From assembly GCA_933822405.4 (NCBI GenBank), contig CAKOGP040002136.1, positions 1 through 64,000 of the forward strand: a stretch of DNA of 64,000 nucleotides, in the 5' to 3' direction. The notes under the pieces are model-generated. The model was not told the origin of the DNA. It ran no database searches and saw nothing but the letters and a program-made list of their open reading frames with translations. Of this stretch, positions 31,081 to 41,807 are shown piece after piece. This stretch comes from Cylindrotheca closterium. Its lineage: Eukaryota; Bacillariophyta; Bacillariophyceae; Bacillariales; Bacillariaceae. The translations under genes were made by a program, and so were the position numbers. Position 1 is the first letter of the stretch; each line of letters opens with the position of its first letter.

Positions 31081-32499
31081 ATGACGTACAAACGCAAACG
31101 ATCCGACGACATGCAGTTCTTTGACTTTGAATACAATGGCTCTGACAATCATGATGCTTCCATCAAACAGCTTGACGAGTTGTTGCAACCACAACAACAA
31201 CATCACTCCGACTGCAAAACACTGCGAAACTTTGTCATTCAGGAACCCAACTGGACGGAGTCCTTATTGACACGTTTTGTAAACGTCTTTCGCCAGTTTG
31301 CCGAACGAGGACAGCTGTGGGATAGTTTGGAAATCATTCCAAGAGAAGGGTACCTCAGCAGCACTTCTCATTATTATCTGCGTCCTCTCCTCTTTGCCGC
31401 CAACACGATGAATCTGTTTCGAGAGATTGTCGTGTCCGCCCCGTTGATTCCAGGTGGTGGAGGTGATCATGGTGCTGGCGAGGATGGCATGGTGGTCGAA
31501 CACACCACCAGCATACTCGCAGGTGCTCTGCTGAATACACGATTGGAATCCCTGTCCATTTCGTGTCCCTTGGAAATCATGGCCCATGGCGATTTCCAAG
31601 CCCTGTTGCAGCTTGTAGGAACTACTCGCACTCTGAACGAATTGACACTGAATGGACTTGCCATTCGATCGGATAAAGTCGCCAAGGCTCTGGCCAAAAA
31701 CAAGACCTTGCGCAAGGTCTCGCTGAATGTAACGGCCAATGACATGGGACTCTCTTCCTTGATTCAGGCCTTGCATGAATCGACAAAACTGGAAGAACTT
31801 TTGATTCAGACCGACAATCAGTTCGGACCACTGTGTTCCAAGGCATTGCAAACACTGCTACTTCGCTCGAAAACACTCAAATCACTGACCTTGCAAGACA
31901 ATAGTCCATTTTGTCAGACAGAGGCTTCCCGAAAGCTCCACTTGAGCCATTTATTGGATGGTCTCAAAGGCAGTCGGTCCATTGAGTATCTTTCCATGAA
32001 GAATCTCTTTTTGGAAGAAGACGAAGAGGATAGTATGATTCTATCCAAGATGTTCCCAGTATTGAACAACAGTTCTAACAGTCTGAAAGGTCTCGAGCTA
32101 CTGACGAGAACTAGGATTACCCAACAAGATTTGGAACAAGTGACCAACATGCCACGTCTTCAGAAACCCTTGCGGCTGAACCTGGATCGACGCCTCTTGT
32201 TGGATCACACGACTGCCTTTTTCGATATGCTGCAAGCGCACCCCGAGATTCGACGACCCTGGCCACGAAACGTTGTGGCTGAAACAATAGAAGGGTTCCA
32301 CCTACAACATGTCTGGGAATTGAATTATCATGGTCGGGCCTTGTTGCTGCCACAATTGAATCGTCATGACGATGATAACTGTTCTTCTATACCGTTGTCC
32401 CTATGGCCAACGGTACTGGAAAAGGCCAATGACAAATCAAATGTCCTGTTTACATTTTTAAAAGGGCCAGCCTTTGCTGGATCCCAAAACTGTCAATGA
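31081..32499 (+). CDS. Leucine-rich-repeat (RNI-like) protein
   Basis: This is an intronless frame. I choose the ATG at 31081 (MTYKRKRSDDMQFF), giving 472 residues. In-frame ATGs at 30997 and 31051 would add 28 or 10 residues, but that stretch looks like leader sequence. The middle (about residues 140-340) holds repeated L-x(2)-L-x-L units. Examples are LESLSISCPLEIMAHGDFQA, LNELTLNGLAI, LRKVSLNVTANDM, LEELLIQTDN and LKSLTLQDNSPF, consistent with a ribonuclease-inhibitor-like solenoid. The C-terminus (LWPTVLEKAN to LFTFLKGPAF) is a pattern I recall from many diatom LRR proteins. There is no signal peptide or membrane helix. It is probably a cytosolic or nuclear protein-interaction scaffold of unknown partner. 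Confidence 0.75.
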   Translation: MTYKRKRSDDMQFFDFEYNGSDNHDASIKQLDELLQPQQQHHSDCKTLRNFVIQEPNWTESLLTRFVNVFRQFAERGQLWDSLEIIPREGYLSSTSHYYLRPLLFAANTMNLFREIVVSAPLIPGGGGDHGAGEDGMVVEHTTSILAGALLNTRLESLSISCPLEIMAHGDFQALLQLVGTTRTLNELTLNGLAIRSDKVAKALAKNKTLRKVSLNVTANDMGLSSLIQALHESTKLEELLIQTDNQFGPLCSKALQTLLLRSKTLKSLTLQDNSPFCQTEASRKLHLSHLLDGLKGSRSIEYLSMKNLFLEEDEEDSMILSKMFPVLNNSSNSLKGLELLTRTRITQQDLEQVTNMPRLQKPLRLNLDRRLLLDHTTAFFDMLQAHPEIRRPWPRNVVAETIEGFHLQHVWELNYHGRALLLPQLNRHDDDNCSSIPLSLWPTVLEKANDKSNVLFTFLKGPAFAGSQNCQ

Positions 32500-33030
32500 T
32501 TATAAAATAAGCAATATAGATATATATAGATATATGTATTCATTCGTTTTATAGATTCATTGAGTTAAAGCTAATGCAAAGATTGTTCAGTCTAAAAGTG
32601 CACAACAGGAAGTGGCCAAAGGCAGACCAAAGGGATGCGATTCAGGCCAAGATTGCCGAACTCCTAGGCTACAGCAGACTGATTTAGAAGTCTGTATCAA
32701 GATCTTTCAGTCGACGACGGCTGCAGCCTTTTATATTGCAATGCGTATAAGATCATTGACATAGAATACGTGCTAGCCAAAAAAATCATCAGCTTCAGAC
32801 AACTACTGTGCAGAACCAAGGATGAAACTCTCGATTCAATAGATTGATTATATGCTTGTTATAGTCGAACACTGCTTAATGTCTGCCTATTGCAAAGGAG
32901 ATGATAAAATACGATCATTGACATACAACGCACGATAGCCAAAATACTGTCCGCAGCAGCAGCATCAGACAACTTCCACAGAAGCAACATAAATTATAGA
33001 CGTGACAGATTAAAAAAAATGCTGCATAGT
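32500..33030. other. Intergenic with a degenerate direct repeat
   Basis: This convergent spacer lies between the LRR and small secreted protein genes. A block of about 70 bp with GATCATTGACAT then TAGCCAAAA and CAGACAACT occurs at about 32751-32820 and again at about 32912-32985. No gene-like frame is seen. Confidence 0.5.
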
Positions 33031-33486
33031 CTACAATTCACGATGTTCCAAAGCTCCTGGTTCATCGACATGGTAGTTTTTGTGCTTGCTCCATTTGCTC
33101 CACTTGTCACCAATTAGCACTCGAAGGTGGAACTTGTTGTATCCCAAGGGAGCATCTGGATACACAAGGCATGGATCGCCACCACATTCAAATTGACGAC
33201 CAGTGCCAATGGAAATGATCTTCTCTTCATCAATGTCACCGTCAACTTCTCCAGTCACTTCATCAATGTTGTCGCAGTTGTGGCAAAGTTCGTACTGTTC
33301 CGCGTTGTGGTAGCGTCCCCACTTGAGCAAAATCTTGCGCTTGTCTTCGTGACCTACCATCACTTCTCCCGTGGTCTTGACGAGGTGAAGCTTGACGCGA
33401 GCACTGGGTTCGAATCGCGGACGATCCACGGCACCCACAGCGCCAATTAGAGTAGAGAGGAAGGCAAGAATGGCAACGGATCTCAT
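33031..33486 (-). CDS. Small secreted protein, uncharacterised
   Basis: This is an intact 151-residue frame with a clear signal peptide (MRSVAILAFLSTLIGAVGA). The mature part has four Cys in two pairs, CHNC near residue 70 and CGGDPC near 102, which may form disulfides or bind metal. The strands ILLKWGRYHNAEQYELC and KFHLRVLIGDKWSKWSKHKN resemble the alternation of a fibronectin type III or similar beta-sandwich domain, with a WSKWS-like motif before the end. I have only this fold-level impression. An extracellular or endomembrane role is expected. It is intronless. Confidence 0.75.
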   Translation of the reverse strand: MRSVAILAFLSTLIGAVGAVDRPRFEPSARVKLHLVKTTGEVMVGHEDKRKILLKWGRYHNAEQYELCHNCDNIDEVTGEVDGDIDEEKIISIGTGRQFECGGDPCLVYPDAPLGYNKFHLRVLIGDKWSKWSKHKNYHVDEPGALEHREL

Positions 33487-33928
33487 GGTTTGGTTTGAAA
33501 ATGGTCGTTTTCTATCGAAGATTATTGAATGATGGCAACCTCTCCTTTCATGTTGGTATTCCGTCGGCCTCTCCAGTGATTGAATTCAAACTCGTGTGCA
33601 CGCCAGCAGGGATGTCGCAATGACGTTTCTAGTCGATAGAGTCGATTTACAATCATTTTTGAGCGGCAGATGATCACAAGTGAAAAAAAGGGCCTCCTCC
33701 TCGAGGTACCGCAGGAACCAGGTACCAGACCTGTGCCACGTTATAACTTTCAAGCCTTTGCGGGAACCAACAGCATCGAAGGTTCAGGCTTTAGACCAAG
33801 CAAATGACTATCAGGAAGCACTGCTATCGTAGTTGTATAGGTAGGCAAATGTACTAATTGTTTTTATTAGCTATGTCGATACAGTACTCAGCATTATCTA
33901 TTAGTGTATACCAATTGTGCCCAGCATT
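33487..33928. other. Intergenic, nothing recognised
   Basis: This 442-bp stretch lies between the secreted protein start and the HSF gene stop. Short palindromes around GGTACC (near 33706 and 33720) are seen, but no frame, RNA or longer repeat. Confidence 0.45.
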
Positions 33929-34876
33929 CTAAAGGCCTAGCTGAAATCGGGCCAGTTCAATGAAATCGGAATCAGTTCTAGCACTCATCAGTAGCGCATG
34001 GTTCATCATGTTGGATTCCATGATGTCCCGTTGTTGCATAAATGCTGCCTGTAGTTTGGTCCGAGGCACCACGTACCCACTCCTTTGGGGAAGGGATTGA
34101 TGAAGGAGAGCGAGGAGGTCCTGCTGCTCTGTTCTTGGGGCCAGAGCTTCATGGTTAGCCCCTATTATGCTATTCGAGGGAGAAGGAGTTATCTGTGCTT
34201 GAAGTGGCAAAGGGCGGCCCTTGTTGACTGAAGAAGCCTCGAAAGATTGTACAGTATTTGATATGTGAGCATAGCGTGTTACACTCGGTGTGTCTCCTCC
34301 TGGCTCAGAGGCAATGGGAGTCTTCTGCCTCTGCAGAGCTAGCTCTTGTTGTTCCGGCTCCTGTTGTTCCAGCGTCTTTTGCCTTGCGTGTGACATGTAT
34401 TGTGCCCTTTGCTGCTGTGACGATGCTGGGCATGCAGTTTTCTCCATTGGAGACGGTGTGGCGGGGATCATTGATAGCAATTTCTTCTGATCCCCTTGCT
34501 GCAACGCACCTGAACTCTTGGTGGCCTTCTTGTGCTTGATGTGGACCAGCAGTTCCTGGTGTTTTCTGACAAACATAGGATGACAAAAGTGATTCCATCC
34601 CATTGTGAAGAAACCATAGTACTGTAGTTGTCGCCTGAAAGACTTGTACTTGCTTTGTTTTGGAAAGTACTTTGGCAATATTTGCGTCTTGAAAGCATCG
34701 AGATCATGGATCCGAAAGGTTCTCCCTGCCGGGGTCCACGAGATAATGCTAGCCTCCTCATCTATCTCACTTACTGTTTCAATAACTTTGTGAAGTCGGA
34801 AAGGGAAAGTTGCTTTATCCATCTTTCTCCGTCTTGTCAATTTGTGTTGCCCACATGAAGGAGATGCTCGTTCCAT
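33929..34876 (-). CDS. Heat-shock-factor-type transcription factor, intact copy
   Basis: The frame is 315 residues from the ATG at 34876. An in-frame ATG at 34822 (MDKATFPFRLHK) may be the true start, since it lies just before the DNA-binding domain. The frame also runs further upstream but without an ATG. The HSF domain is complete: FPFRLHKVIETVSEID, ISWTPAGRTFRIHDLDAF, ILPKYFPKQSKYKSFRRQLQ, YGFFTMGWNHFCHPMF. The recognition helix is SKYKSFRRQLQYYGF. Downstream is a Gln/Ala/Glu-rich region (QQQEL-type runs) and a C-terminal segment (LLALLHQSLPQR) without a classical HR-A/B coiled coil. HSF genes are strongly expanded in diatoms, and most members have unknown targets. Two broken copies lie just upstream. 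Confidence 0.9.
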   Translation of the reverse strand: MERASPSCGQHKLTRRRKMDKATFPFRLHKVIETVSEIDEEASIISWTPAGRTFRIHDLDAFKTQILPKYFPKQSKYKSFRRQLQYYGFFTMGWNHFCHPMFVRKHQELLVHIKHKKATKSSGALQQGDQKKLLSMIPATPSPMEKTACPASSQQQRAQYMSHARQKTLEQQEPEQQELALQRQKTPIASEPGGDTPSVTRYAHISNTVQSFEASSVNKGRPLPLQAQITPSPSNSIIGANHEALAPRTEQQDLLALLHQSLPQRSGYVVPRTKLQAAFMQQRDIMESNMMNHALLMSARTDSDFIELARFQLGL

Positions 34877-35251
34877 GTGAGCGGAAGGAAGCGCGGACAA
34901 AGTGAGACAATAACCTTTGGTCCGGTCAGAGCCCTTTTCAATGAACAACGCAGAAGCACGTTGAAGCCGTTAGGGGAAAAAGGCTACCCGAAACTGCAGG
35001 TGGAAAAAATGTTCCTATATAAAAAATACCGGCCGACGATTCGCGTGGATCGAAGGTGAAAACCGAGCGCTACAAATGGCTAGTTCAATTATCGGTTGTA
35101 TGCTAGTGAAGCAATCACGCGACGTTCGAAAATTCGGATTGGTTGCAAAAACAGAAATCATTATTTATTCTGTTTTGTGGTCATGGAGCGAAAGTCCTAG
35201 AAAAAAGCTACCACGGTTTTAAGTAAAAATATTGGGACCGAATAACGGGGG

Positions 35252-35450
35252 TGAAAGCATCGAGATCATGGATCCGAAAGGTTCTCCCTGCCGGGGTGCA
35301 CGAGATAATGCTAGCCTCCTCATCTATCTCACTTACTGTTTTCAATAGCTTTGTGAAGTCGGAAAGGGAAAGTTGCTTTATCCATCTTTCTCAGACTGAT
35401 CAATTTGTGTGTGTCGTGTTTGGGAAGAAGATATGATATGATTGCCTTTT
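35252..35450 (-). pseudogene. HSF fragment: first 40 codons of the DNA-binding domain
   Basis: From the ATG at 35385 downward the sequence matches the start of the intact HSF gene (MDKATFPFRLHKAIE) and its leader, but an extra T in the run near 35340 shifts the frame. Homology stops at about 35252, right after the codons for HDLDAF. The rest of the gene is absent. The leader (to about 35450) matches the leader of the 36.8-kb copy, so this fragment comes from the same duplication series. Confidence 0.75.
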
Positions 35451-35889
35451 GTGCGACGCACACACCTCTGATCATTTGTGGTGGGAAGATTTCGTTATGT
35501 AGCAATACACTCGGTAGAAACCTTCGCATTCATGTATTTCATGTATTGGCGGCCCCTTCTGAAGGAACAACGCCGAAGCCCGTTGAAGCCGCTTTCAGGA
35601 AAAGGTCACCTCTGACAAAAACATTGTCCGTAGGTATATATCAAAAACACCAGGCGAAGGTGAAAATCTTTCGCTACAAACTGCTGATGGACTTTCATTC
35701 GTGCTAAATTTCATAAATATATTTCAGGTGCAACAATATAAAGGGCCTATTTTGGGTTCATATTTGTTCAAGGAGATTGCGTCGCCTATGGTTTCCATGC
35801 AATTGATGATTTACGTTCTTATTGTAATCATATTTGATATTTGATGGATTTTGTCCTAGCTATTAGCAGCAAACTTTCATTCTAAAGTC

Positions 35890-36767
35890 CTAGTTGAAAT
35901 CGGGCAAGTTCGATGAAATCGGAATCAGTTCTATAGCACTCATCAGTAGTGCTTGGCTCATCATGTTGCGGTCCTTTTCTCGTGGCAAGAACGCTGTCTG
36001 AATTTTGGTACTAGGTACTGCGCTCCCACACCTTTGGGGAAGGGCCAAATTGAGGAGAGCGAGGAGGTCCTGCTGCTGTCTTCTTCTTGCAGCCTCATGC
36101 TGAGCTTCGTCATCCCCTATTGTACTAGATGTAGAGGTAGCCCCCAGTAATTTTGCCAGCGGAGAGCCCTTCTCGGTTGACGCATCGAGAGATCGAGCGT
36201 TTGTCATCCGAGTATAGCTTGTGACGCTTGCCCTCGATGTGCCTCTCGGCTGAGAGACAGTTTGAAGTTGCTGCCTCTGAAACGCTGCCTCTTGTTCTTG
36301 TTCCAGCAGCATGTTTTGCTTTGCGAGTGGCATGCAGGGTGCCTTTGTTTGGTCAAATTCCTGCTGTTGCAATTCTGTGCCTGCGAAATGATTCTCCATT
36401 GAAAATGCCTTGGTGGGGATCATTGATAGACTTTTCTTCTGATCTCCTTGCTGGAACGCCGCACCTGAACTCTTGGTGGCCTTCTTGTGCCTGATGTGGA
36501 CCAGCAGTTCCTGGTGTTTTCTTACAAACATAGGATGACAAAAGTGATTCCATCCCATGGTGAGGAAACCATAGTACTGTAGCTGTCGCCTGAAAGACTT
36601 GTACTTGCTTTGTTTTGGAAAGTACTTTGGCAATATTACGCATCGAGATCATGGATCCGAAAGGTTCTACCTGCCGGAGTCCACGAGATAATGCTAGCCT
36701 CCTCATTTGTCACACTTACTGTTTCAATAGCTTTGTGAAGTCGGAAAGGGAAAGTTGCTTTATCCAT
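35890..36767 (-). pseudogene. HSF gene copy disrupted by a 10-bp net deletion
   Basis: The copy starts at the ATG at 36767 (MDKATFPFRLHKAIE) and follows the intact gene through IHDLDA. At about 36640 the intact gene has TGCGTCTTGAAAG where this copy has ACG, a net loss of 10 bp. That breaks the frame inside the DNA-binding domain. The remainder (LPKYFPKQSKYKSFRRQLQ, GWNHFCHP, then the Gln-rich tail) is open in another frame down to 35890. Without unusual splicing no complete domain can be made. The tail has diverged from the intact copy more than the domain has. Confidence 0.8.
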
Positions 36768-37055
36768 CTTTCTCAGACTGATCAATTTGTGTGTGTCGTG
36801 TTTGCGGGAGGAAGATATGATATGACTGCCTTTGTGCGAACACTCGCCTCAAAAAACAGTTCCAGGCAGCTCACGCCTTTAGTCACTCGCGGAAAAGTAT
36901 ATAAAAATATATACTGTCTGTATGTCTATACGATTGTAGTGGTCTATGCTCCAACCGACACATGGGTGAGACGGAGGATATGGCGCGAATGTCACAAAGT
37001 TGTTTGATTTGTGATTTCCCATCAGATTTCATCATCTCACTACACTAAACGAAAC

Positions 37056-39968
37056 ATGAACAGAAGTGGTAGCAGTATCGTGAAGAAGCACCTGAACAGT
37101 AGAACAGTCGATAATACGACTGCTATTCTGGGAGATGGTGCCACCAATGCTGAAGACGAGCTTGGACATGACTTCAAGCAAAGACTTCAAAAAACTTTGT
37201 CACATGAAAAAACGGACAAGACCAGGAGAGACTACCGCAATCGAATTCTAAGAATGACAAAGTATTTTCAACAGAAGTGCTTCAGATACTTTGAAGTTGG
37301 TGTTCGCAAAAACACATCTGCAGAAATGAATGATCCTGCAATGTACTTTTATGATAAGTACGAGTATGATCTTATTTATGCAGGTCTAAACGTAGATTAT
37401 GTTCTCAAGTTTCTCATGGATCAAGAGAGAACTGCAGCAGGCAATCTGCGCACCAAGGCAGACATGCAAAAGTTTTGAGATGCTATCAAGTGGGGTGCCC
37501 AAATCCGTGGCGAAGCACTGTCCCAAGAGTGCTGGGACAAATTGGATCTTTATCTTTTCTCCTACAAGCGACAGGTTGCAGCTGGGAAGGGGAATGGGGA
37601 TGTCCAAACAAAGGAGGCAGACCCAATCACAAAAGAGCTTTACATATTAATTTGCAAGTGGGCGTCTGAAGATGGCAATACAATGGTAGACTTTTGGACA
37701 AAGACCCAGTGGAATTGCATGAGCCGTTGTGGCAACATTGACTACCTTGGATTCAGCAACTTCAGAATTGTTTTGGATGCACATGCTATTACACATGACA
37801 CTGCAAAAAAGGATAAAGATGGCGATAGATGTTTTGCTAAACACATTTATGCAAATCATGAGTATCACTATTTGTGCCAGTGGACAGCCATGGGTAACTA
37901 CTGTGCCTTGTACAAAAACAAGCTTGGACAAACTCAGAAACTTTTCATGTGGAATACCAAGGACGGCAGTGCTGCAAAGAAATATCAAGAACAGCTGAAA
38001 GCTCTTGTGAATAAAACTGAGGAAAGGAGAAACATTGTTAGTTCTCACTGTCGAAAAGGGCACTTCAATGCTTATGGTTTGCGGAAAGGAGCCGCAAGCT
38101 ATGCAAGCTCAGGAACCACATGTGCCCCGTCCCTTTCTTCTATTGGTGATTGGTCAATGGGCTCCGTCTTTGACATATACTGGAGATTTTTGCCAGTTGG
38201 CGATCATTACTTGGGCCAGATACTATCAGGAATGGACCCAATGAAACCATCATTCAAGACCTTACCTCCACACTGGAAAATGGCAAATCCGATGGGCCAC
38301 CCACTGATTCGCGAAGTCATGAACGCCAACTTTGGTCCCATCTTAAAAACACATAGTGAAGCGGACTACGATCCTACAGGTTTGTTGTTGCGTTGCCTAG
38401 CATGCATGGTATGGCATGCCAAGTCGTTCCAGGAGTACATTGCCCATAACCCAAGCAACGAACTTGTCAAGGTTCCATTCTACAACATGAGAGGATCAGA
38501 AATTGACGCATTGCAACAGCTTATCACTGTTGAACCAACTCCCGATGTCATGACCACTGTTACTGGCGTCCCGCCACACATTGAAACAACTTGCCAAATG
38601 AAGGCAATTCATGACAACTTAATACAGTTACTTGCACAAACAAGAATCAGTGAGGACAACCAGAAGCAGCGCGACGAGCAATTGAAGGCAGACCTTGTTG
38701 CGGCTGTTCACCATGGAATAGAGCAGAATGCAATTTCGAACGGCAACATTACTGCAAAAGGTATCAATGACATCATTCAAAAGCACCAAGACGCAACAAA
38801 TAAACAACTTACCGAACATTTGCAAGCAATGCTTAGGAGCCTGCCTCCTCAGTTCCAAGGTGGTCAGCCAGCTCAGATTCCGCCACCTGGAAATCAAGTT
38901 CAGCAAGGGGGTGGATTGTTGCTTCAAAAGCCTGATCAAGGAAAATACTTTTACACCGAAAGGTTCTGGTCCGTTCCGGAAGACTTTGAGTTCCCTCCAA
39001 AGCCAAACCTTCCCCAAGCGCTTCGATGCTGGCTCAAGGGTATAAGGTATGGCAACAATTATGTGAAACCATTTCGCCAGCTACGACCAAAGGACCTCCC
39101 AACCACAGCACTCCAGTCACAGATGCGAGTTGAATGGCAGAAATTTTTCAAGTATCTCGAGAACAATGGGTTAGAAATGCCTAGTAACACGAGCGAAGAA
39201 GTGACTGAAGCACAATTGGAACGTACTACCGATGAGATGTGGGACCTTTTGGAAAAAAAGGTTTCCTATGCATTCACAAGAAAGAATGCAAAAAGCCACT
39301 GTCTTTCTACTTTCGCAAGGAAGGTATCGCCGTCAGAAATTGTTAAGAATGGAAATCCGTCAGATAAAACTTACTTGGAATCGAGGCAGAAGGCAAAACC
39401 TGCCGCACGACAGTATAAAAATCGAGTCCGACCGCTGGCTAAAAATCCAAAGTACCTCAGAAGAGGAAAGCAAAAGACAACAGCAAATGCAACGAATCCA
39501 GCAAGATTGCAACAGGCAACAATTCATGCAGGAGCGGGTATCTTGCTTGAGCCGATAGACCACTCACCTCGTGTCTTGAATTCGACTCGATATTCAATTG
39601 AAGCAAATGCAGAACAGGATCGAATGATGGAAGAGTATGGTGTTGGTCGTGGTCCAACTGGGCCTCCAGCTGTTGCCATCGGACATCACGACCAAACATC
39701 ACCCACATATCTTCAAGAACTCATTGACAGATTTGGAATCAGGCATCCATATCCGCCAATATCAGTTCCAGGACCACTAGGACCATGTGCTTGTGCCGGT
39801 TGCTCCAAAGAGTTGGAACTTGGGCGACACCGATGTGCCCGATGCAACATCGTCATTCACAATAACTGTGCGATGGATCGAAATTGGTACATGCAAAAGA
39901 ATGGTGAGGAAATGTGTTTTTGTAGTGATCAGTGCAAAAAGAATCTTCCCGGTGGAAGATACTTGTAG
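37056..39968 (+). pseudogene. Crypton-type tyrosine recombinase gene with one in-frame stop
   Basis: One frame runs from the ATG at 37056 to 39968 (970 codons before the final stop), interrupted only by TGA at 37476 (codon 141). Around it MQKF-stop-DAIKWG reads naturally on both sides; a C-to-T change of CGA would explain it. The recombinase domain shows HIYANHEYHYLC and NAYGLRKGAASYASSG (R343). GDWSMGSVFDIYWRF follows, with the candidate nucleophile Y375. The His usually found before LRKG is Tyr or Ala here. A Gln-rich linker and a long basic region follow. The C-terminus has a Cys/His module (CACAGCSKEL, then CARCNIVIHNNC and CFCSDQC) that probably binds zinc. Cryptons use tyrosine recombinases for DNA-only transposition. 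Readthrough or recent death are both possible. Confidence 0.75.
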
Positions 39969-41567
39969 GAAATACCTTGAATAAAAGTAAATGCATGTTT
40001 CATCGTCGTCGATTGATGGTTCATGATTTTCTGTCTTTTTTGATGAACAACAAATTCGTTGTGATCGGAATTGTGTCAAATTGGTACAAAATCAACGTAC
40101 GAAATACGTAGAAACACCGCGTGAATTTAGTATATGAAGAAACCCGGAAATAGATATACTTTTCGGAAAGCGTACTCGAGCGATTGTTCCTCGTACAAAA
40201 TTCCACGTGTGCCTACACAGAAAGCGGAACTCAGCGATCCGGAATATATGTTTTTTATATACTCATTCATTTTCGAAGGCTCATATTAGTCATATTTATA
40301 TACTATCATGAAAGTTTTTGTATTTATCCTGCGGGTTATGCTGTTTTGTCACGTGTCACCAAGAGTATAGATTACAGCAAGAGTGTCATTCGCTTCTTCG
40401 TGATTTAGCGGATCCTGAATCGGAACGGGCATGTGCACTTAATGATATTTTCTACATGAGTGAAATACCACCTTTGGAAGCGCGATTGTATCCTCAAACG
40501 ATTTCCGCCGAACGTGGCAGCCCACATATGGACCGGTACTGTACCTGCTCGTAAAAGACCAACTGTAGATCACACTTCCGTTCTTTGACTCCGCAACTCG
40601 TCCGTCCTTCGTCGTTTTAAAGGGGATTTTGCGTATTGAATTTACGGGGAGCGGATACAATATTTTGTCGTGTTTCAAATTGATTGTCGTGTTTCATTCG
40701 AGTTTGTCGTCTTTCGAATTGGTTTGTCGTCTTTCGAAATTTCTTGTCGTCTTTCGAAAAATCTTGTCGTCTTTCAAAAAATCTTGTCGTCTTTCAAAAT
40801 TTCTTGTCGTCTTTCGAAAAATCTTGTCGTCTTTGTTTCAGCTTGAAGTTGTCGGATGGAAATACATATGCAGCATTCTCGCCTATCTCTCATGATCTTA
40901 TCATCGGACGAAGATCCGCCCATGAACCACATCCTCACTCCATCGGAGATGACGAATATCACGGCCTTTCTCCATTGGGGATACGTGTGGAAGGGAATCA
41001 AATGTGCGAAGGGGAAAGGCGAATGTCTTCCACTTCAAGCACCATTTTGGAGTCTCTCCTTGCCGTGCAGTTTGGATCTAGACCGACCTGCAACTAAGCA
41101 ACATTGCAGACACCAAGATCAAAGAAGGAGACGAAGATCTTAAGTACTTCTTAATGGGGCTTTACTGTCTTCGAAAAGTAGTTTTTTGGTCAACGATCAA
41201 AACATAGGAAACGATCAAAAAGATTCAAGACGTGATTTTGTAAGGGAAGAAACTAGTCAGAAAGGTATGAGTTGGGTGCTGTCGACGGATGGTAGTCACC
41301 GTTGGATCGATCAATGAGCCTTCTCATTCGGACTGCAGTCAAGATCCCCGATACTACCTTCACAGATACAATAATAAGCCACGGGTTTGGAATTTCGGTA
41401 GTGGACAATCGGCAATTGTGGATGCGTGGTCCCATTCCATTCAAGAGCAGTCTTCACCACTCTATAATATTCTGACTGAAGATGCTGTAGATAGATGTAA
41501 AGACAATAAACAAGAGTTCTAGACCAGCAAAAGACCAGCGTATTATACATATATCCTACCATCCCTG
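39969..41567. other. Intergenic between two recombinase genes
   Basis: This 1.6-kb stretch holds no recognised gene. The main structure is the short tandem array at 40665-40840. Frames of up to 137 codons arise mostly from reading through that array. Confidence 0.5.
40665..40840. repeat. Tandem array of a 20-21-bp unit
   Basis: About eight units of the form TTGTCGTCTTTCGAAAAATC follow each other. The first units are more diverged (TTGTCGTGTTTC). The core CGTCTTTC is nearly constant, and the last bases vary between AAAATC and AATTTC. Units are directly adjacent without unique spacers, so this is a satellite-like array and not a CRISPR. Confidence 0.9.
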
Positions 41568-41807
41568 CTACTTCACTACAACATGTGATATTATTGACAT
41601 CTCGTGTTGTGGATGGTCAATAATCAAGTAGATTCCATCTTGGACCAAAACTTCGACCAGAAATGGTAAAAGTCTGGAAAAGAACTTTTGAGCACAAGTA
41701 GACTTGTCCCCATCTGGGGCCTCTTGCTCCCTTTTCCATTGATCCATATCATTCCCAAACAGTGCACGGATACAAGCTTCAATACTTTCGAGTGGCAATC
41801 CAATCTG

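Noticed and set aside
40665..40840. Possible CRISPR-like array
   Set aside because: The units are directly adjacent with no unique spacers, and the host is eukaryotic.
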